A stretch of 64,000 nt of DNA, taken from contig NZ_LT964979.1 of NCBI RefSeq assembly GCF_900240335.1, forward strand, positions 1,860,001 to 1,924,000. The letters are read 5' to 3'. Below, piece by piece: positions 50,146 through 58,996 of this stretch; the first letter of the stretch is position 1, and each line of letters starts with the position of its first letter. The notes under the pieces are model-generated. The model saw only the letters and a program-made list of their open reading frames with translations, made no database searches and was not told the origin of the DNA. Made by a program: the position numbers and the translations under genes. The stretch comes from Flavimobilis massiliensis (lineage in GTDB: Bacteria > Actinomycetota > Actinomycetes > Actinomycetales > Cellulomonadaceae).

Positions 50146-50877
50146 TCAGCGTCCGAAGAGCTCGACGAAGCGTCGGAGGATGCGTGGGGGCACGGGGGCG
50201 TCGCTCGCGCGGGCCGTCGCGAGGACCTGCTCGGCCTGCTCGGGCGGGTAGTAGCCGTGGCCCGCGTAGGCCTCGAGCCGCTGCACGTAGGCGTCGCGCG
50301 TGAGCTCGGGGTGGAACTGCGTCGCGTACGCGGCGCGGCCGACGCGGAACATCTGCACGGGGCACGCGGCCCCGGTCGCGAGGACGACGGCGCTCGGTGG
50401 CAGCGTGGTGATGGCCTCCTTGTGCCCGACGTATGCGGCGAAGACGTCGGGCAGGCCCGCGAGCAGGGGGTCTGCCCGGCCGGCGTCGGTGAGCGTCACG
50501 TCGACGGTGCTCGCCTCCTCGCCGTAGGTCGTGCCGACCACGGCGCCGATCTTCGTGCCGAGCGTCCCCACCCCGTAGCACGCGCCGAGGTAGGGGATGT
50601 CGCGGGCGAGGACGTCGTCGAGCAGCGCGGAGATGTCACGCTCGACGCGCAGCTGCGTCGCGCTCTTCGACGCGACCGGGTCCGACGACGTGAAGGGGCT
50701 GCCGGCGACGATGACGCCCGAGACGTTGTCGAGGTCGAGCGCTGGCATCGGGCCCTGTTCGAGGCGCACGCGCACGAGCTCGTCGGGCGCGAGGCCACCG
50801 AGCTCGAGGTAGGCGGCGTGCTCGACGTCGGCGATCTCGTCCTCGCCACGCGTCGCGAGCAGCACGAACGGCTTCAT
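50146..50877 (-). CDS. Class I glutamine amidotransferase-like protein (GMP-synthase-like)
   Basis: 243 residues from ATG 50877 (GAGGAGG upstream). The GATase fold has VSGVIVAGSPFTSSD, the nucleophile elbow YLGACYGVGTLG (Cys in GACYG), and the His/Glu of TQFHPE. No synthetase domain is attached. Such stand-alone proteins annotated 'GMP synthase-glutamine amidotransferase' may hydrolyse gamma-glutamyl compounds; the substrate is unknown. Confidence 0.85.
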   Translation of the reverse strand: MKPFVLLATRGEDEIADVEHAAYLELGGLAPDELVRVRLEQGPMPALDLDNVSGVIVAGSPFTSSDPVASKSATQLRVERDISALLDDVLARDIPYLGACYGVGTLGTKIGAVVGTTYGEEASTVDVTLTDAGRADPLLAGLPDVFAAYVGHKEAITTLPPSAVVLATGAACPVQMFRVGRAAYATQFHPELTRDAYVQRLEAYAGHGYYPPEQAEQVLATARASDAPVPPRILRRFVELFGR

Positions 50878-50974
50878 GGCGGACCTCCTCGCGTCGACGC
50901 GGCCGTCGTCACATCCTGCCGGACCCACAGCCTCGCCGCCCACCCCGTCCATCCCAGCCCCACCCCCAGCGTGC

Positions 50975-51082
50975 CGATAGCCGATCCGTGCACCTCAGGT
51001 GCACGGATCGGCTATCGAGCAGCCCCACCCCGCGCTCGATAACCAATCCGTACGGGACACGTGGTCCGATCGGCTATCGAGC
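50975..51082. repeat. Palindromic repeat family A, tandem pair (copies A5 and A6)
   Basis: A5 (50975-51017) is nearly perfect: CGATAGCCGATCCGTGCACC mirrored by GGTGCACGGATCGGCTATCG around TCA. A6 (51034-51082) has GCTCGATAACCAATCCGT / CGATCGGCTATCGAGC arms. Centres 62 bp apart. They fill the gap between the amidotransferase and RND genes. Confidence 0.92.
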
Positions 51083-51144
51083 CACAACGGGGTCGGGAGG
51101 AGAAGCTCCGGGCCCACGCAGACGCCCAGGGCGCGAGCGGCGGG

Positions 51145-54100
51145 TCAGTCCTCCAGGACGCGCGTCGCCCCGCGCTTCCCGACGCTCTCCACGAGGTGGT
51201 ACAGCGCCGGCAGCACGATGAGGGTCATGAACGTCGACGAGAACAACCCGCCGATGACGACGATCGCGAGCGGCTGCGAAATGAACCCACCATGCCCCGT
51301 CACCCCGATCGCCATCGGTGCGAGCGCGAGGATCGTCGCGACCGCCGTCATGAGGATCGGCCGCACACGGTGCACCGCACCACGCCGCAGCGCGTCCGCC
51401 ATCGGCACGCCCCGGTCCCGATACTGCTTGACGAGGTCGACAAGCACGATCGCGTTCGTCACGACGATGCCGATGAGCATGAGCACACCGATGAGCGACG
51501 GCACCCCGAGCGCCACACCCGTCGCGACCTGCAGGAGGATCGCACCGGTCGCCGCGAACGGGATCGACACGAGCAGCAGCAGCGGGTGCAGCAGCGACCG
51601 GAACGTCGCGACCATGACGACGTAGACGATGAGGATCGCCACGAGCATCGCGAGACCCAGCTGGCTGAACGCCTCGTTCTGCTCGGCCGTCACGCCTCCG
51701 ATCTCCGCCGTCACACCATCCGGCAGGTCGACGCCGTCGAGCGCCTCCTGCACGACCGACGCCGTCTGGCCGAGGTCGTCCGACTCCGGCGTGACGTTGA
51801 CGACCTGGTTGCGCACGCCGTTCGACGTCGTGATCGACACCGGGCCGTCGACGACCTTGACCTCGGCGAGGTCGCCGACCGTCCCGCCCTCCGCACCGAG
51901 CGGCAGGTCACGGATGCCGGCGACGGAGCGCGCCGGGTCCTCGGGCGTGAGGTAGACGTTGACCGACGAGCCGTCGAGCGTCACCGCACCGATCTGCTGC
52001 GGCGTGATCATGCCCGCGACCGCCTGCGACAGCTGCGTCTCCGTGAGACCCGCCGCCGCAGCCCTCGCCCGGTCGATGACGACCGACACCGTCGGCCGCG
52101 CGTCCGTGAGCGACGTCGACACCTGACGCACGCCCTCGAGCGGACGCATCGCGTCCGCGATCGCCGACGTGCCGCTCGCGACAGCCTTCGCGTCGGAGCC
52201 CGTCACGCTGATCTGCACGTCGTTCGACATACCCATCCCCGCGAACGGCGAGATCGTGAGGTCCTCCTCGTCGACGACGTCCGCGAGCGCGGCACGCACG
52301 GCGTCCTGGATCTTCGCCTGGTCGCCGTCGGCGTCCGTCGTGAGCGAGTACGAGATCGACTCCGCGCCACCGAGCAGCATGCTCTGGTCCGTCTGGCCGA
52401 TCGTCGCCGCGACGAGCTCGACACCGTCGACCTTCCGCAGCGCCTCGTCGACCGTGCGGGCCGTCCGCAGCTGCTGCGTGAGGCTCGTGCCCGGCTTCAC
52501 CTGCTGGGTGATGCCGAGGGAGTTCTGCGCCATGTCGCCGAGGAAGCTCGTCTTCATGAACGGCACGAGCGCGAGCGTCCCGGCGAGCACGGCGACCGCG
52601 ATGCCGATCGTCGTCCAGCGGTGCGCGAGCGTCCAGTCGAGCGTGCGGCCGTAGCCGCGCTGGATGGCGCCGGTGTCAGGTTCCGAGAGCTCCTCGTCCT
52701 GCGCCGTCGGCGCCGCCGCGTGCGCGTCGGGTGTCGTGGCGTCGTGCCCCTTCCAGCTGAGGAACCAGAACGCGAGCACCGGCACGATCGTCAGCGACAC
52801 GAGGAGCGACGCACCCATGGCGATCGCGACCGTGAATGCGAACGGACGGAACAGCACGCCCGACATGCCGCCGACGAGCGCGATCGGCACGAACACCGCG
52901 ACGGTCGTCACGGTCGACGCCGTGATCGCGCCGCCCACCTCGCGCACGGCGTCGATGATCGTGCGCCGTCGCGACTTCCCGTACCGCACATGCCGTTCGA
53001 CGTTCTCGATGACGACGATCGAGTCGTCGACGATGCGCCCGATCGCGATCGTCAGACCACCGAGCGAGAGGATGTTGAGCGTGTAGCCCGCGGCCTGCAT
53101 GCCGACGAACGCGATGAGCAGCGACACCGGGATCGACACCGCGGTGACGAGCGTCGCGCGCCCCGAGCGCAGGAACGCGAGGATGACGATGACCGCCATG
53201 ACGAGGCCAAGCAGCCCCTCGGTCGCGAGGCCCGAGATCGAGTCCTCGATGAACGGCGCCTGGTCGACGAGCACGTCGAAGCTCGCGCCCGCGACGCGCG
53301 CCTCGAGCTCGGGCAGCGCGTCCTGGACGGCGTGGGAGACGTCGACCGTGTTGGCGTCGGGCAGCTTCGTGATGGACAGCGTGAGCGCCTCGACCCCGTC
53401 GACGAGCGAGTACGACGCCGTCGGGTCCGTCGTGAGCTTGACGTCGGCGACGTCACCGAGGGTGGCGGGAAGGCCCGACGGGATGTCGACGGGGAAGCCG
53501 TCCTCGTCGGTGAAGGATTCCGTGCCCTGCGTGCCGACGAGCGGGAGGTCCTTGATCTGGTCGACCGACCGCAGGCGCGACCCGATCTGCACGGCCATCT
53601 CCGAGCCTGCGTCGACGACCGTGCCGGCCGGGACGAGCACGCCGTTCTGCATGAGCAGTGTCGCGATCGACTGCGCGTTGACGCCGTGGCGGGCCATGTC
53701 CTCGGCACGCGGCGTGATCGCGACGCGCGGTCCGGGCGCTCCGATGATCGACGCCGACGCGACGCCGTCGATGCGCTCGAGCGCGGGCACGACCGAGTCC
53801 GCGAGCGTTCCCGCGAGCTTCGTCGTGTCGTCGGACGACACCGCGACCTGGATGACGGGGAAGTCGTCGAGGCTGATCGCCATGACCGACGGGTCCGTGC
53901 CGTCGGGCAGGAACGAGCGGATGCGGCTGATGGACTGCGCCATCTTCTGCTCGACCTTGGCCGTGTCTGTGCCGAACTCGAACTCCGCCATGACGACGGA
54001 GACGCCCGTCGAGGAGGTCGTCGTCGTGCCGAGCAGGCCCGGCACGGTCTGCAGGGCCTTCTCGATCGGAGCCGTGACGTCGCTCGCGACGACCTCGGCC

Positions 54101-54267
54101 GACGCACCCGGGTGGACCGTGAGGACCGCGAGCTGCGGTACCTCGATCGACGGGATGAGCTCCTGCTTGAGGCTCGTGAAGGCGAGGCCGCCGAAGATCG
54201 CGACCACCACCGTGACGAGCGCGATGAGCGCCCTGTTCTTGAGGGAGAAGGCGGAGAGCTTGTGCAC
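51145..54267 (-). CDS. RND-family efflux permease (HAE1/AcrB-like)
   Basis: 1040 residues from GTG 54267. It starts with SLKNRALIALVTVVVAIFGGLAF, then periplasmic-type domain SIEVPQLAVLTVHPGASAEVV, TSSTGVSVVMAEFEFGTD, and central helices with GGLTIAIGRIVDDSIVVIENVERH, the signature of TM4 with its proton-relay Asp residues. The second half repeats the fold. Length and twelve-helix layout match HAE1 pumps. Gram-positive homologues lack the outer-membrane channel; no separate adaptor gene is present here. The TetR gene immediately upstream probably represses it. Confidence 0.93.
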   Translation of the reverse strand: MHKLSAFSLKNRALIALVTVVVAIFGGLAFTSLKQELIPSIEVPQLAVLTVHPGASAEVVASDVTAPIEKALQTVPGLLGTTTTSSTGVSVVMAEFEFGTDTAKVEQKMAQSISRIRSFLPDGTDPSVMAISLDDFPVIQVAVSSDDTTKLAGTLADSVVPALERIDGVASASIIGAPGPRVAITPRAEDMARHGVNAQSIATLLMQNGVLVPAGTVVDAGSEMAVQIGSRLRSVDQIKDLPLVGTQGTESFTDEDGFPVDIPSGLPATLGDVADVKLTTDPTASYSLVDGVEALTLSITKLPDANTVDVSHAVQDALPELEARVAGASFDVLVDQAPFIEDSISGLATEGLLGLVMAVIVILAFLRSGRATLVTAVSIPVSLLIAFVGMQAAGYTLNILSLGGLTIAIGRIVDDSIVVIENVERHVRYGKSRRRTIIDAVREVGGAITASTVTTVAVFVPIALVGGMSGVLFRPFAFTVAIAMGASLLVSLTIVPVLAFWFLSWKGHDATTPDAHAAAPTAQDEELSEPDTGAIQRGYGRTLDWTLAHRWTTIGIAVAVLAGTLALVPFMKTSFLGDMAQNSLGITQQVKPGTSLTQQLRTARTVDEALRKVDGVELVAATIGQTDQSMLLGGAESISYSLTTDADGDQAKIQDAVRAALADVVDEEDLTISPFAGMGMSNDVQISVTGSDAKAVASGTSAIADAMRPLEGVRQVSTSLTDARPTVSVVIDRARAAAAGLTETQLSQAVAGMITPQQIGAVTLDGSSVNVYLTPEDPARSVAGIRDLPLGAEGGTVGDLAEVKVVDGPVSITTSNGVRNQVVNVTPESDDLGQTASVVQEALDGVDLPDGVTAEIGGVTAEQNEAFSQLGLAMLVAILIVYVVMVATFRSLLHPLLLLVSIPFAATGAILLQVATGVALGVPSLIGVLMLIGIVVTNAIVLVDLVKQYRDRGVPMADALRRGAVHRVRPILMTAVATILALAPMAIGVTGHGGFISQPLAIVVIGGLFSSTFMTLIVLPALYHLVESVGKRGATRVLED

Positions 54268-54359
54268 GAGAGTCCTGTCTGTGGGGCGTGCGCGGGTGTG
54301 GACGGAGGACCCGGGGACGGGGCCTGTGGGCAGGGCGCGCGGGCGGCGCGCCCGCGAGG

Positions 54360-55100
54360 TCAGGGGGCGGGCGACGCGTCGCTGGGGCCGGGCACGAAGC
54401 CGTGACGGAGATACCCGAACGCCTCCGCGACGAGCGCGCGCAGCCGCGCGCGCAACTCGGGCGTGAGGTCCGGCAGGGGCGCGAGCGGCGGGCCGCCCAC
54501 GTGCCGGGGGGCGGCGAGCGCCTCGGCGCGGCGCTCGTCGGGGTGCGCGGCGTCAGGGCCCGACGGTTGTGCGCTGGGCGCGCACGTCGCACCGGTCTCC
54601 TCCGCGACGACATGGATGCTGCCGCCGAGCAGCCCGACGAGCGCCGAGAGGTAGAGCATCGTGCGCGTCGCGCCGAACCGCCGCGCGAGGGCGGTGATCG
54701 TCGGGGAGGCGCGGAATGCCTGGAGGCGCGCGTGCGCGACCGACTCGAGGGCGGGGTGCTCGCGCGCGATCGCGGCGAAGTCCCGGACGTCGTCGAGCGC
54801 GGGCCCGTCGAGGAGCGCGACGAGGAAGTCCTCGCTCGCGTCGACGAGGTCCGCGAAGGTGCGCGGCGCGGTCGCGTCGTCGAGCGGCTGCGGCTGGAAC
54901 CGCTGGAGGAACCCGTCGACGACGGCCTCGGCCTTGCCGCCGAAGTGGTTGGCGAACGTGCGGCGGGAGTAGCCGGCGTGCTCGGCGATCTGGTCGATCG
55001 TCACGTCGTCGTAGCCGCGCTCCCCGACGAGCCTGAACGCTGTCGCGGCGAGCTCGCGGGCGGTCGCGGCCTTCTTGAGGTCGCGCAGCGAGGCGGTCAC
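54360..55100 (-). CDS. TetR-family repressor of the RND pump
   Basis: 246 residues. HTH ELAATAFRLVGERGYDDVTIDQIAEHAGYSRRTFANHF near the N-terminus; a long C-terminal ligand domain. It precedes the pump gene on the same strand with 92 bases between, and a palindrome (55120-55138) lies 20 bases before its start, fitting autorepression and control of the pump. Confidence 0.9.
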   Translation of the reverse strand: MTASLRDLKKAATARELAATAFRLVGERGYDDVTIDQIAEHAGYSRRTFANHFGGKAEAVVDGFLQRFQPQPLDDATAPRTFADLVDASEDFLVALLDGPALDDVRDFAAIAREHPALESVAHARLQAFRASPTITALARRFGATRTMLYLSALVGLLGGSIHVVAEETGATCAPSAQPSGPDAAHPDERRAEALAAPRHVGGPPLAPLPDLTPELRARLRALVAEAFGYLRHGFVPGPSDASPAP

Positions 55101-55119
55101 CGGACGACTCTAGACACGT

Positions 55120-55138
55120 CGTTGCCCACAGTGCAACG
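55120..55138. promoter_or_regulatory. TetR operator candidate
   Basis: CGTTGC-N7-GCAACG inverted repeat followed by an overlapping GCAACGTTGC (55133-55142), giving three half-sites in front of tetR. Confidence 0.65.
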
Positions 55139-55170
55139 TTGCCCAGTGAGCAGTCACCCGCACTCCCCGC

Positions 55171-55239
55171 CGTCCGTCGTCCGGCGCCCGTCGTCCGTCG
55201 TCCGTCGTCCGGCGTCCGGCGTCCGGCGTCCGGCGTCCG
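55171..55239. repeat. 7-bp tandem repeat (CCGTCGT / CCGGCGT)
   Basis: About ten 7-base units: mostly CCGTCGT first, then four CCGGCGT. Likely a replication-slippage tract between tetR and the exchanger gene. Confidence 0.85.
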
Positions 55240-55264
55240 CCCCACCCTCCGGCTTCCCCCACCC

Positions 55265-55321
55265 CCGCGACTCGTAGGTCTGGAGCACCATCGAATGGTG
55301 CTCCAGACCTACGAGTCGCGG
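55265..55321. repeat. Palindromic repeat family B copy B4
   Basis: CCGCGACTCGTAGGTCTGGA..GCACCAT-CGA-ATGGTGC..TCCAGACCTACGAGTCGCGG; 27-base perfect arms. Same GACTCGTAG ends as the triple array at 21713. Might also end transcription of the exchanger gene. Confidence 0.9.
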
Positions 55322-55328
55322 AGAAGGG

Positions 55329-56921
55329 TCAGAGCGAACCGAGGATGCCGCCCGCGACGATCTTCACGATCATCGCCGCCGGGTACACGAGCGCGTACCC
55401 GAGCGCGACCCGCGGGTCGAAGCCCGTCCGCACGTTCGCGTACGCGAGCACCGCGGGCTGCGTGTGCGTGCCGGCGATCATGCCCGACACCGTCGTCGCA
55501 CCCACGTGGCACAGCCGCCGCAGCACGACCCACAGCCCGACCGCGACCGTCGTCGTCACCGCGACACCGAGCGCAAGGATCCGCAGCCACTCGCCCGACG
55601 CGAACGCCGGAGCGACCTGCCCGCCAGCGACGAGCCCGGCCTGCGCGAGGAAGATCAGCAGCCCCAGCTCGCTGAGCGCCTGCGCCGCCGTGAACGACAT
55701 CGACGTCGAGAACGGCCCAACGCGCCCGAGCCGCCCGAGGATCAGCCCCATGATGAGCGTGCCGGCGGCCGCACCGATCGTCACGCGCACGCCCGGCACG
55801 GGCAGGGCGACGAGACCGAGCAGCACGCCGAGCGCCATCCCGACGCCGAGGACCGCGGGGTTGATGTCGGAGAAGCCACGGGTCGAGTCGCCGAGCAGCC
55901 TCGTGATCTCACCCATGTGACCGCGCGGCGCGACGACCCGCACCCGGTCGCCGAGGCGCAGCACGGTGCGCGAGTTCGCGACGGCGTCGACGTCCCCGCG
56001 ACGCAGCCGCGTCACGACCGCACCGAAGCGGGAATGCAGCTCGAGCTCCTCGAGGGTGCGGCCCGCGACCTTCGTCGACGAGACGGTGATACGACGCATC
56101 GCGACGACGCGCCCGTCCTGCCGGAGCTGGTGCGACGACACGTGACCGAGCGCCGCGACGACCTCCTCGACGAGCCGCTCGGGCCCCACGACGGTGACGA
56201 CGTCGCCGACGACGAGCACGTCGTCGTCGAGCGCCGTGTGCGGCGCGGCGTCCTCGGAGCCGCTGCGCAGCCGCGAGAACGCGATCCGCTCGCCGTAGAG
56301 CTCCGTGAGCTCACGGACCGACTGGCCGCTCGCCGACTCGACCCGCACGGCGCGCTCGACGATCTTCGGCGGCGCATCGGTGTCGTTGCCGCGCGTCCGT
56401 AGCGCGAGGTGCGCGACGACGAGCACGCCGACGACACCGAAGACGTACGCGACGGCGTAGCCGACGGTCGGGGCCGCGTCGTCGCCCGCAGCCTCACGCG
56501 CCGCGGCGAGCGCCGGGGTGTTCGTGAGGGCGCCGGCGAACGTGCCGGCGATCGTCGCGGTCGAGAGGTCGAGCAGACGCCCGAGCCCGACGGCGACGCC
56601 GGCCCCGGCCGCGACGACGGCGATCATCCACGCGATGACCTTGAGGCTGCGCCGCAGCGACGCGAAGAACTCGGCGCCCGAGACGATGCCGACGGTGAAC
56701 GTGAAGAGCGTGAGGCCGAGGGTGCCGAACGCGTGCGGCACCTCGAGGTCGATGTTCCGCGAGGCCCCGAGAGCGCCGAGGAGCAGCGCGCAGAAGAGGA
56801 CCGCGGCGGCGCCGAGGCCGACGCCCCGCACCTGAACGTGGCCGATGGCCGCGCCGAGGCCGACGAGCACGACGAGGAGCAGCACGGGCTGCTCGGCGAG
56901 GAGCGAGAGGACAGCGTCCAT
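55329..56921 (-). CDS. AspT/YidE-type aspartate:alanine exchanger family transporter
   Basis: 530 residues. N-terminal membrane block (about 1-165, including GTLGLTLFTFTVGIVSGAEF and FAGALTNTPALAAA), then two soluble TrkA-C/RCK-C-like domains (about 190-350: VVGDVVTVVGPERLVEEVV, RLRRGDVDAVANSRTVLRLGDRVRVVAP), then a second membrane block with SELGLLIFLAQAGLVAGG and VSGMIAGTHTQPAVLAYAN. This 5-TM/RCK/5-TM plan is the AAE (AspT) family of putative transporters. Substrate unknown. Confidence 0.88.
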   Translation of the reverse strand: MDAVLSLLAEQPVLLLVVLVGLGAAIGHVQVRGVGLGAAAVLFCALLLGALGASRNIDLEVPHAFGTLGLTLFTFTVGIVSGAEFFASLRRSLKVIAWMIAVVAAGAGVAVGLGRLLDLSTATIAGTFAGALTNTPALAAAREAAGDDAAPTVGYAVAYVFGVVGVLVVAHLALRTRGNDTDAPPKIVERAVRVESASGQSVRELTELYGERIAFSRLRSGSEDAAPHTALDDDVLVVGDVVTVVGPERLVEEVVAALGHVSSHQLRQDGRVVAMRRITVSSTKVAGRTLEELELHSRFGAVVTRLRRGDVDAVANSRTVLRLGDRVRVVAPRGHMGEITRLLGDSTRGFSDINPAVLGVGMALGVLLGLVALPVPGVRVTIGAAAGTLIMGLILGRLGRVGPFSTSMSFTAAQALSELGLLIFLAQAGLVAGGQVAPAFASGEWLRILALGVAVTTTVAVGLWVVLRRLCHVGATTVSGMIAGTHTQPAVLAYANVRTGFDPRVALGYALVYPAAMIVKIVAGGILGSL

Positions 56922-57174
56922 GACGACCTTTCGACAGGGAGGGGGCCGGCGGGTCGTCCTCGTCCCAGCCGTGCCCCCACCTCATCACGCTGTGACGTCG
57001 GTCTCATGGGACCAGAGGCCCGCGCTGGCCGGGATCCCGGCCGCGGCGCGACCTCGTCGTCCAGGGTGACGTCGATCACCGATCCGCCTCACGCTGCGCC
57101 TCACCCGTCCGATAGGGCATCCAGACGGGGCCCGAGCCGCGGTTCGCCCCACCGTGCAGAACGAGGAGTCAGGG

Positions 57175-58986
57175 ATGACACTCACCCCGACGGCGACAGA
57201 CACAGGCCGTGCCCACCCGCAGCCCGCCACCGCCGCGGAGGGACGTGCCACGGCTCCCGAGCCCACCTCCACCCGGCGCCGGGGCCGCGCCGGGCGGCAC
57301 CCGTCGGTGCGGCGCAAGCTCTTCCTTCTCGCCGGCTTCGGGCTCGGCGGGATCGCGATCCTCGGCGCGCTGTCGGTCGGCCTGCTCAACAACCTCGCGT
57401 CGTCCGCCGACGAGATCGCCCAGGTCAACGCGACGGTCGGCCGTCAGCTCAACCTCGTCCATCAGGACCAGCTCAAGGGGCGCATGATCGTCGCCCAGAT
57501 GGCGGCTGCAGGGGACAAGGCCGTGCTCGCGAACTGGTCGAGCAAGCTCGAGGAGAACGACGCGACGATCGCGGAGAACATGGCCGCGCTGAGCACCATC
57601 CTCGGCGACACCTCCGAGACATGGTCCGACTTCACCCTCACCTACGCCGACTTCCTCAAGGTGCGTGACGAGCAGATCATCCCCCTCTTCGACACGGCGG
57701 ACCACGCGGCGACGTACACGCAGATGCAGACGGCCTACCTGCAGCCGGTCATCGACGCGTACGTCGCATCGCTCGATGCCGCCGCGGTGGAGATCCAGGC
57801 GTACATGGACGACATCGCGGACGCGGCCCGGGCGCGGGCGCAGGTGTCGACGATCGTCGTCGTGGCGGTCATCGTCGTCGCGGCGCTCGCGCTCCTGCTC
57901 CTCGCACGCTCGGTCATCCTCTCGGTCGGTCGCTCGGTGAAGAGCCTCGAGACCTCGATCGAAGCCATGTCGCACGGGGACCTCACGGTCGAGGCGACGA
58001 TCGTCACGCGTGACGAGCTCGGACTCACCGCCGAACGGCTCAACACTGCACGCGAAACGCTTGCCGGCACGCTGGCACAGGTGGGCGAGACCTCGGCGAC
58101 GGTCGCGAGCGCCGCGGAGGAGCTCGGCGCTGCGGCGACAGAGGTGACGCGCGGCACGGACGAGACCTCAACCCAGGCGGGTGTCGTCGCGGCCGCGGCC
58201 GAGCAGGTCTCGCGCAACGTCCAGACGGTCGCTGCGGGCGCCGAGCAGATGGGTGCGTCGATCCGTGAGATCGCGCAGAACGCGTCTCGGGCAGCAGAGG
58301 TCGCTGCGCGCGCGACGGAGGTCGCAGGGACGACGAGCACGACGGTCGCGCGTCTGGGCACGTCGTCGCAGGAGATCGGCGCGGTCGTCCGCGCCATCAC
58401 GTCGATCGCCGAGCAGACGAACCTCCTCGCGCTCAACGCGACGATCGAGGCCGCACGCGCCGGCGAGGCCGGCAAGGGCTTCGCTGTCGTCGCCGGCGAG
58501 GTCAAGGAGCTCGCCCAGGAGACCGCACGCGCGACCGAGGACATCGCCCGACGCGTCGAGGCCATCCAGGCCGACACCGACGGCGCGGTCACCGCGATCG
58601 GCGAGATCACGCACATCGTCGGACAGATCAACGACTACCAGATGACGATCGCCTCCGCCGTCGAGGAGCAGACCGCGACGACGAACGAGATGTCGCGCTC
58701 GGTCGGGGAGGCCGCGACCGGGTCGACGCAGATCGCCGAGAACATCACGGGGGTCGCGGAGTCGGCGGCGCGGTCGTCGCGGACGGTCGAGCAGATGAGT
58801 TCGGCGGTCTCCGAGCTCGCGCGCATGGCGGTCGAGCTCGACGGTCGCGTCGCGACTTTCACGTACTGCCCGGGGGGGGGTGGCCACCCCCCCCGCCACG
58901 TCCGTTCCGGCGCGCCTGCCGGACGCATCCGCGCCCGAGGTGAGGTCAGCCTTCGCTTGCTGGAAATGATTCTCGGTAAGGCGTAG
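57175..58986 (+). CDS. Methyl-accepting chemotaxis protein (3' end questionable)
   Basis: 603 residues as read, from ATG 57175 (AGGAG upstream). TM1 at about 49-72, a four-helix-bundle sensor domain (LNLVHQDQLKGRMIVAQMAAAGD), TM2 at 223-246, HAMP (SLETSIEAMSHGDLTVEA), then the coiled-coil signalling domain with the hairpin tip IAEQTNLLALNATIEAARAGEAGKGFAVVAGEVKELA. MCPs usually end soon after a 'xFxY' motif; here VATFTY is followed by a G9 run and ~30 unnatural residues. A one-base change in the run would instead give VATPPATSVPARLPDAS and an earlier stop. Confidence 0.9.
   Translation: MTLTPTATDTGRAHPQPATAAEGRATAPEPTSTRRRGRAGRHPSVRRKLFLLAGFGLGGIAILGALSVGLLNNLASSADEIAQVNATVGRQLNLVHQDQLKGRMIVAQMAAAGDKAVLANWSSKLEENDATIAENMAALSTILGDTSETWSDFTLTYADFLKVRDEQIIPLFDTADHAATYTQMQTAYLQPVIDAYVASLDAAAVEIQAYMDDIADAARARAQVSTIVVVAVIVVAALALLLLARSVILSVGRSVKSLETSIEAMSHGDLTVEATIVTRDELGLTAERLNTARETLAGTLAQVGETSATVASAAEELGAAATEVTRGTDETSTQAGVVAAAAEQVSRNVQTVAAGAEQMGASIREIAQNASRAAEVAARATEVAGTTSTTVARLGTSSQEIGAVVRAITSIAEQTNLLALNATIEAARAGEAGKGFAVVAGEVKELAQETARATEDIARRVEAIQADTDGAVTAIGEITHIVGQINDYQMTIASAVEEQTATTNEMSRSVGEAATGSTQIAENITGVAESAARSSRTVEQMSSAVSELARMAVELDGRVATFTYCPGGGGHPPRHVRSGAPAGRIRARGEVSLRLLEMILGKA
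58873..58894 (+). terminator. Homopolymer hairpin at the MCP 3' end
   Basis: GGGGGGGGTGGCCACCCCCCCC is a perfect 22-bp palindrome directly after the MCP signalling domain. Its homopolymers are prone to sequencing length errors. Confidence 0.55.
58961..58975. promoter_or_regulatory. Zur/Fur-like box upstream of the metal ATPase
   Basis: TGGAAATGATTCTCG matches the actinobacterial Zur consensus TGAAAATGATTTTCA at 12 of 15 positions, 22 bases before the ATPase start and inside the annotated MCP tail. Confidence 0.55.
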
Positions 58987-58996
58987 GACTAGGACC

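Noticed and set aside
51061..54405. 1114-codon + strand ORF antisense to the RND pump
   Set aside because: Composition is almost only Arg/Asp/His/Val/Ala; clear shadow of the RND coding frame.
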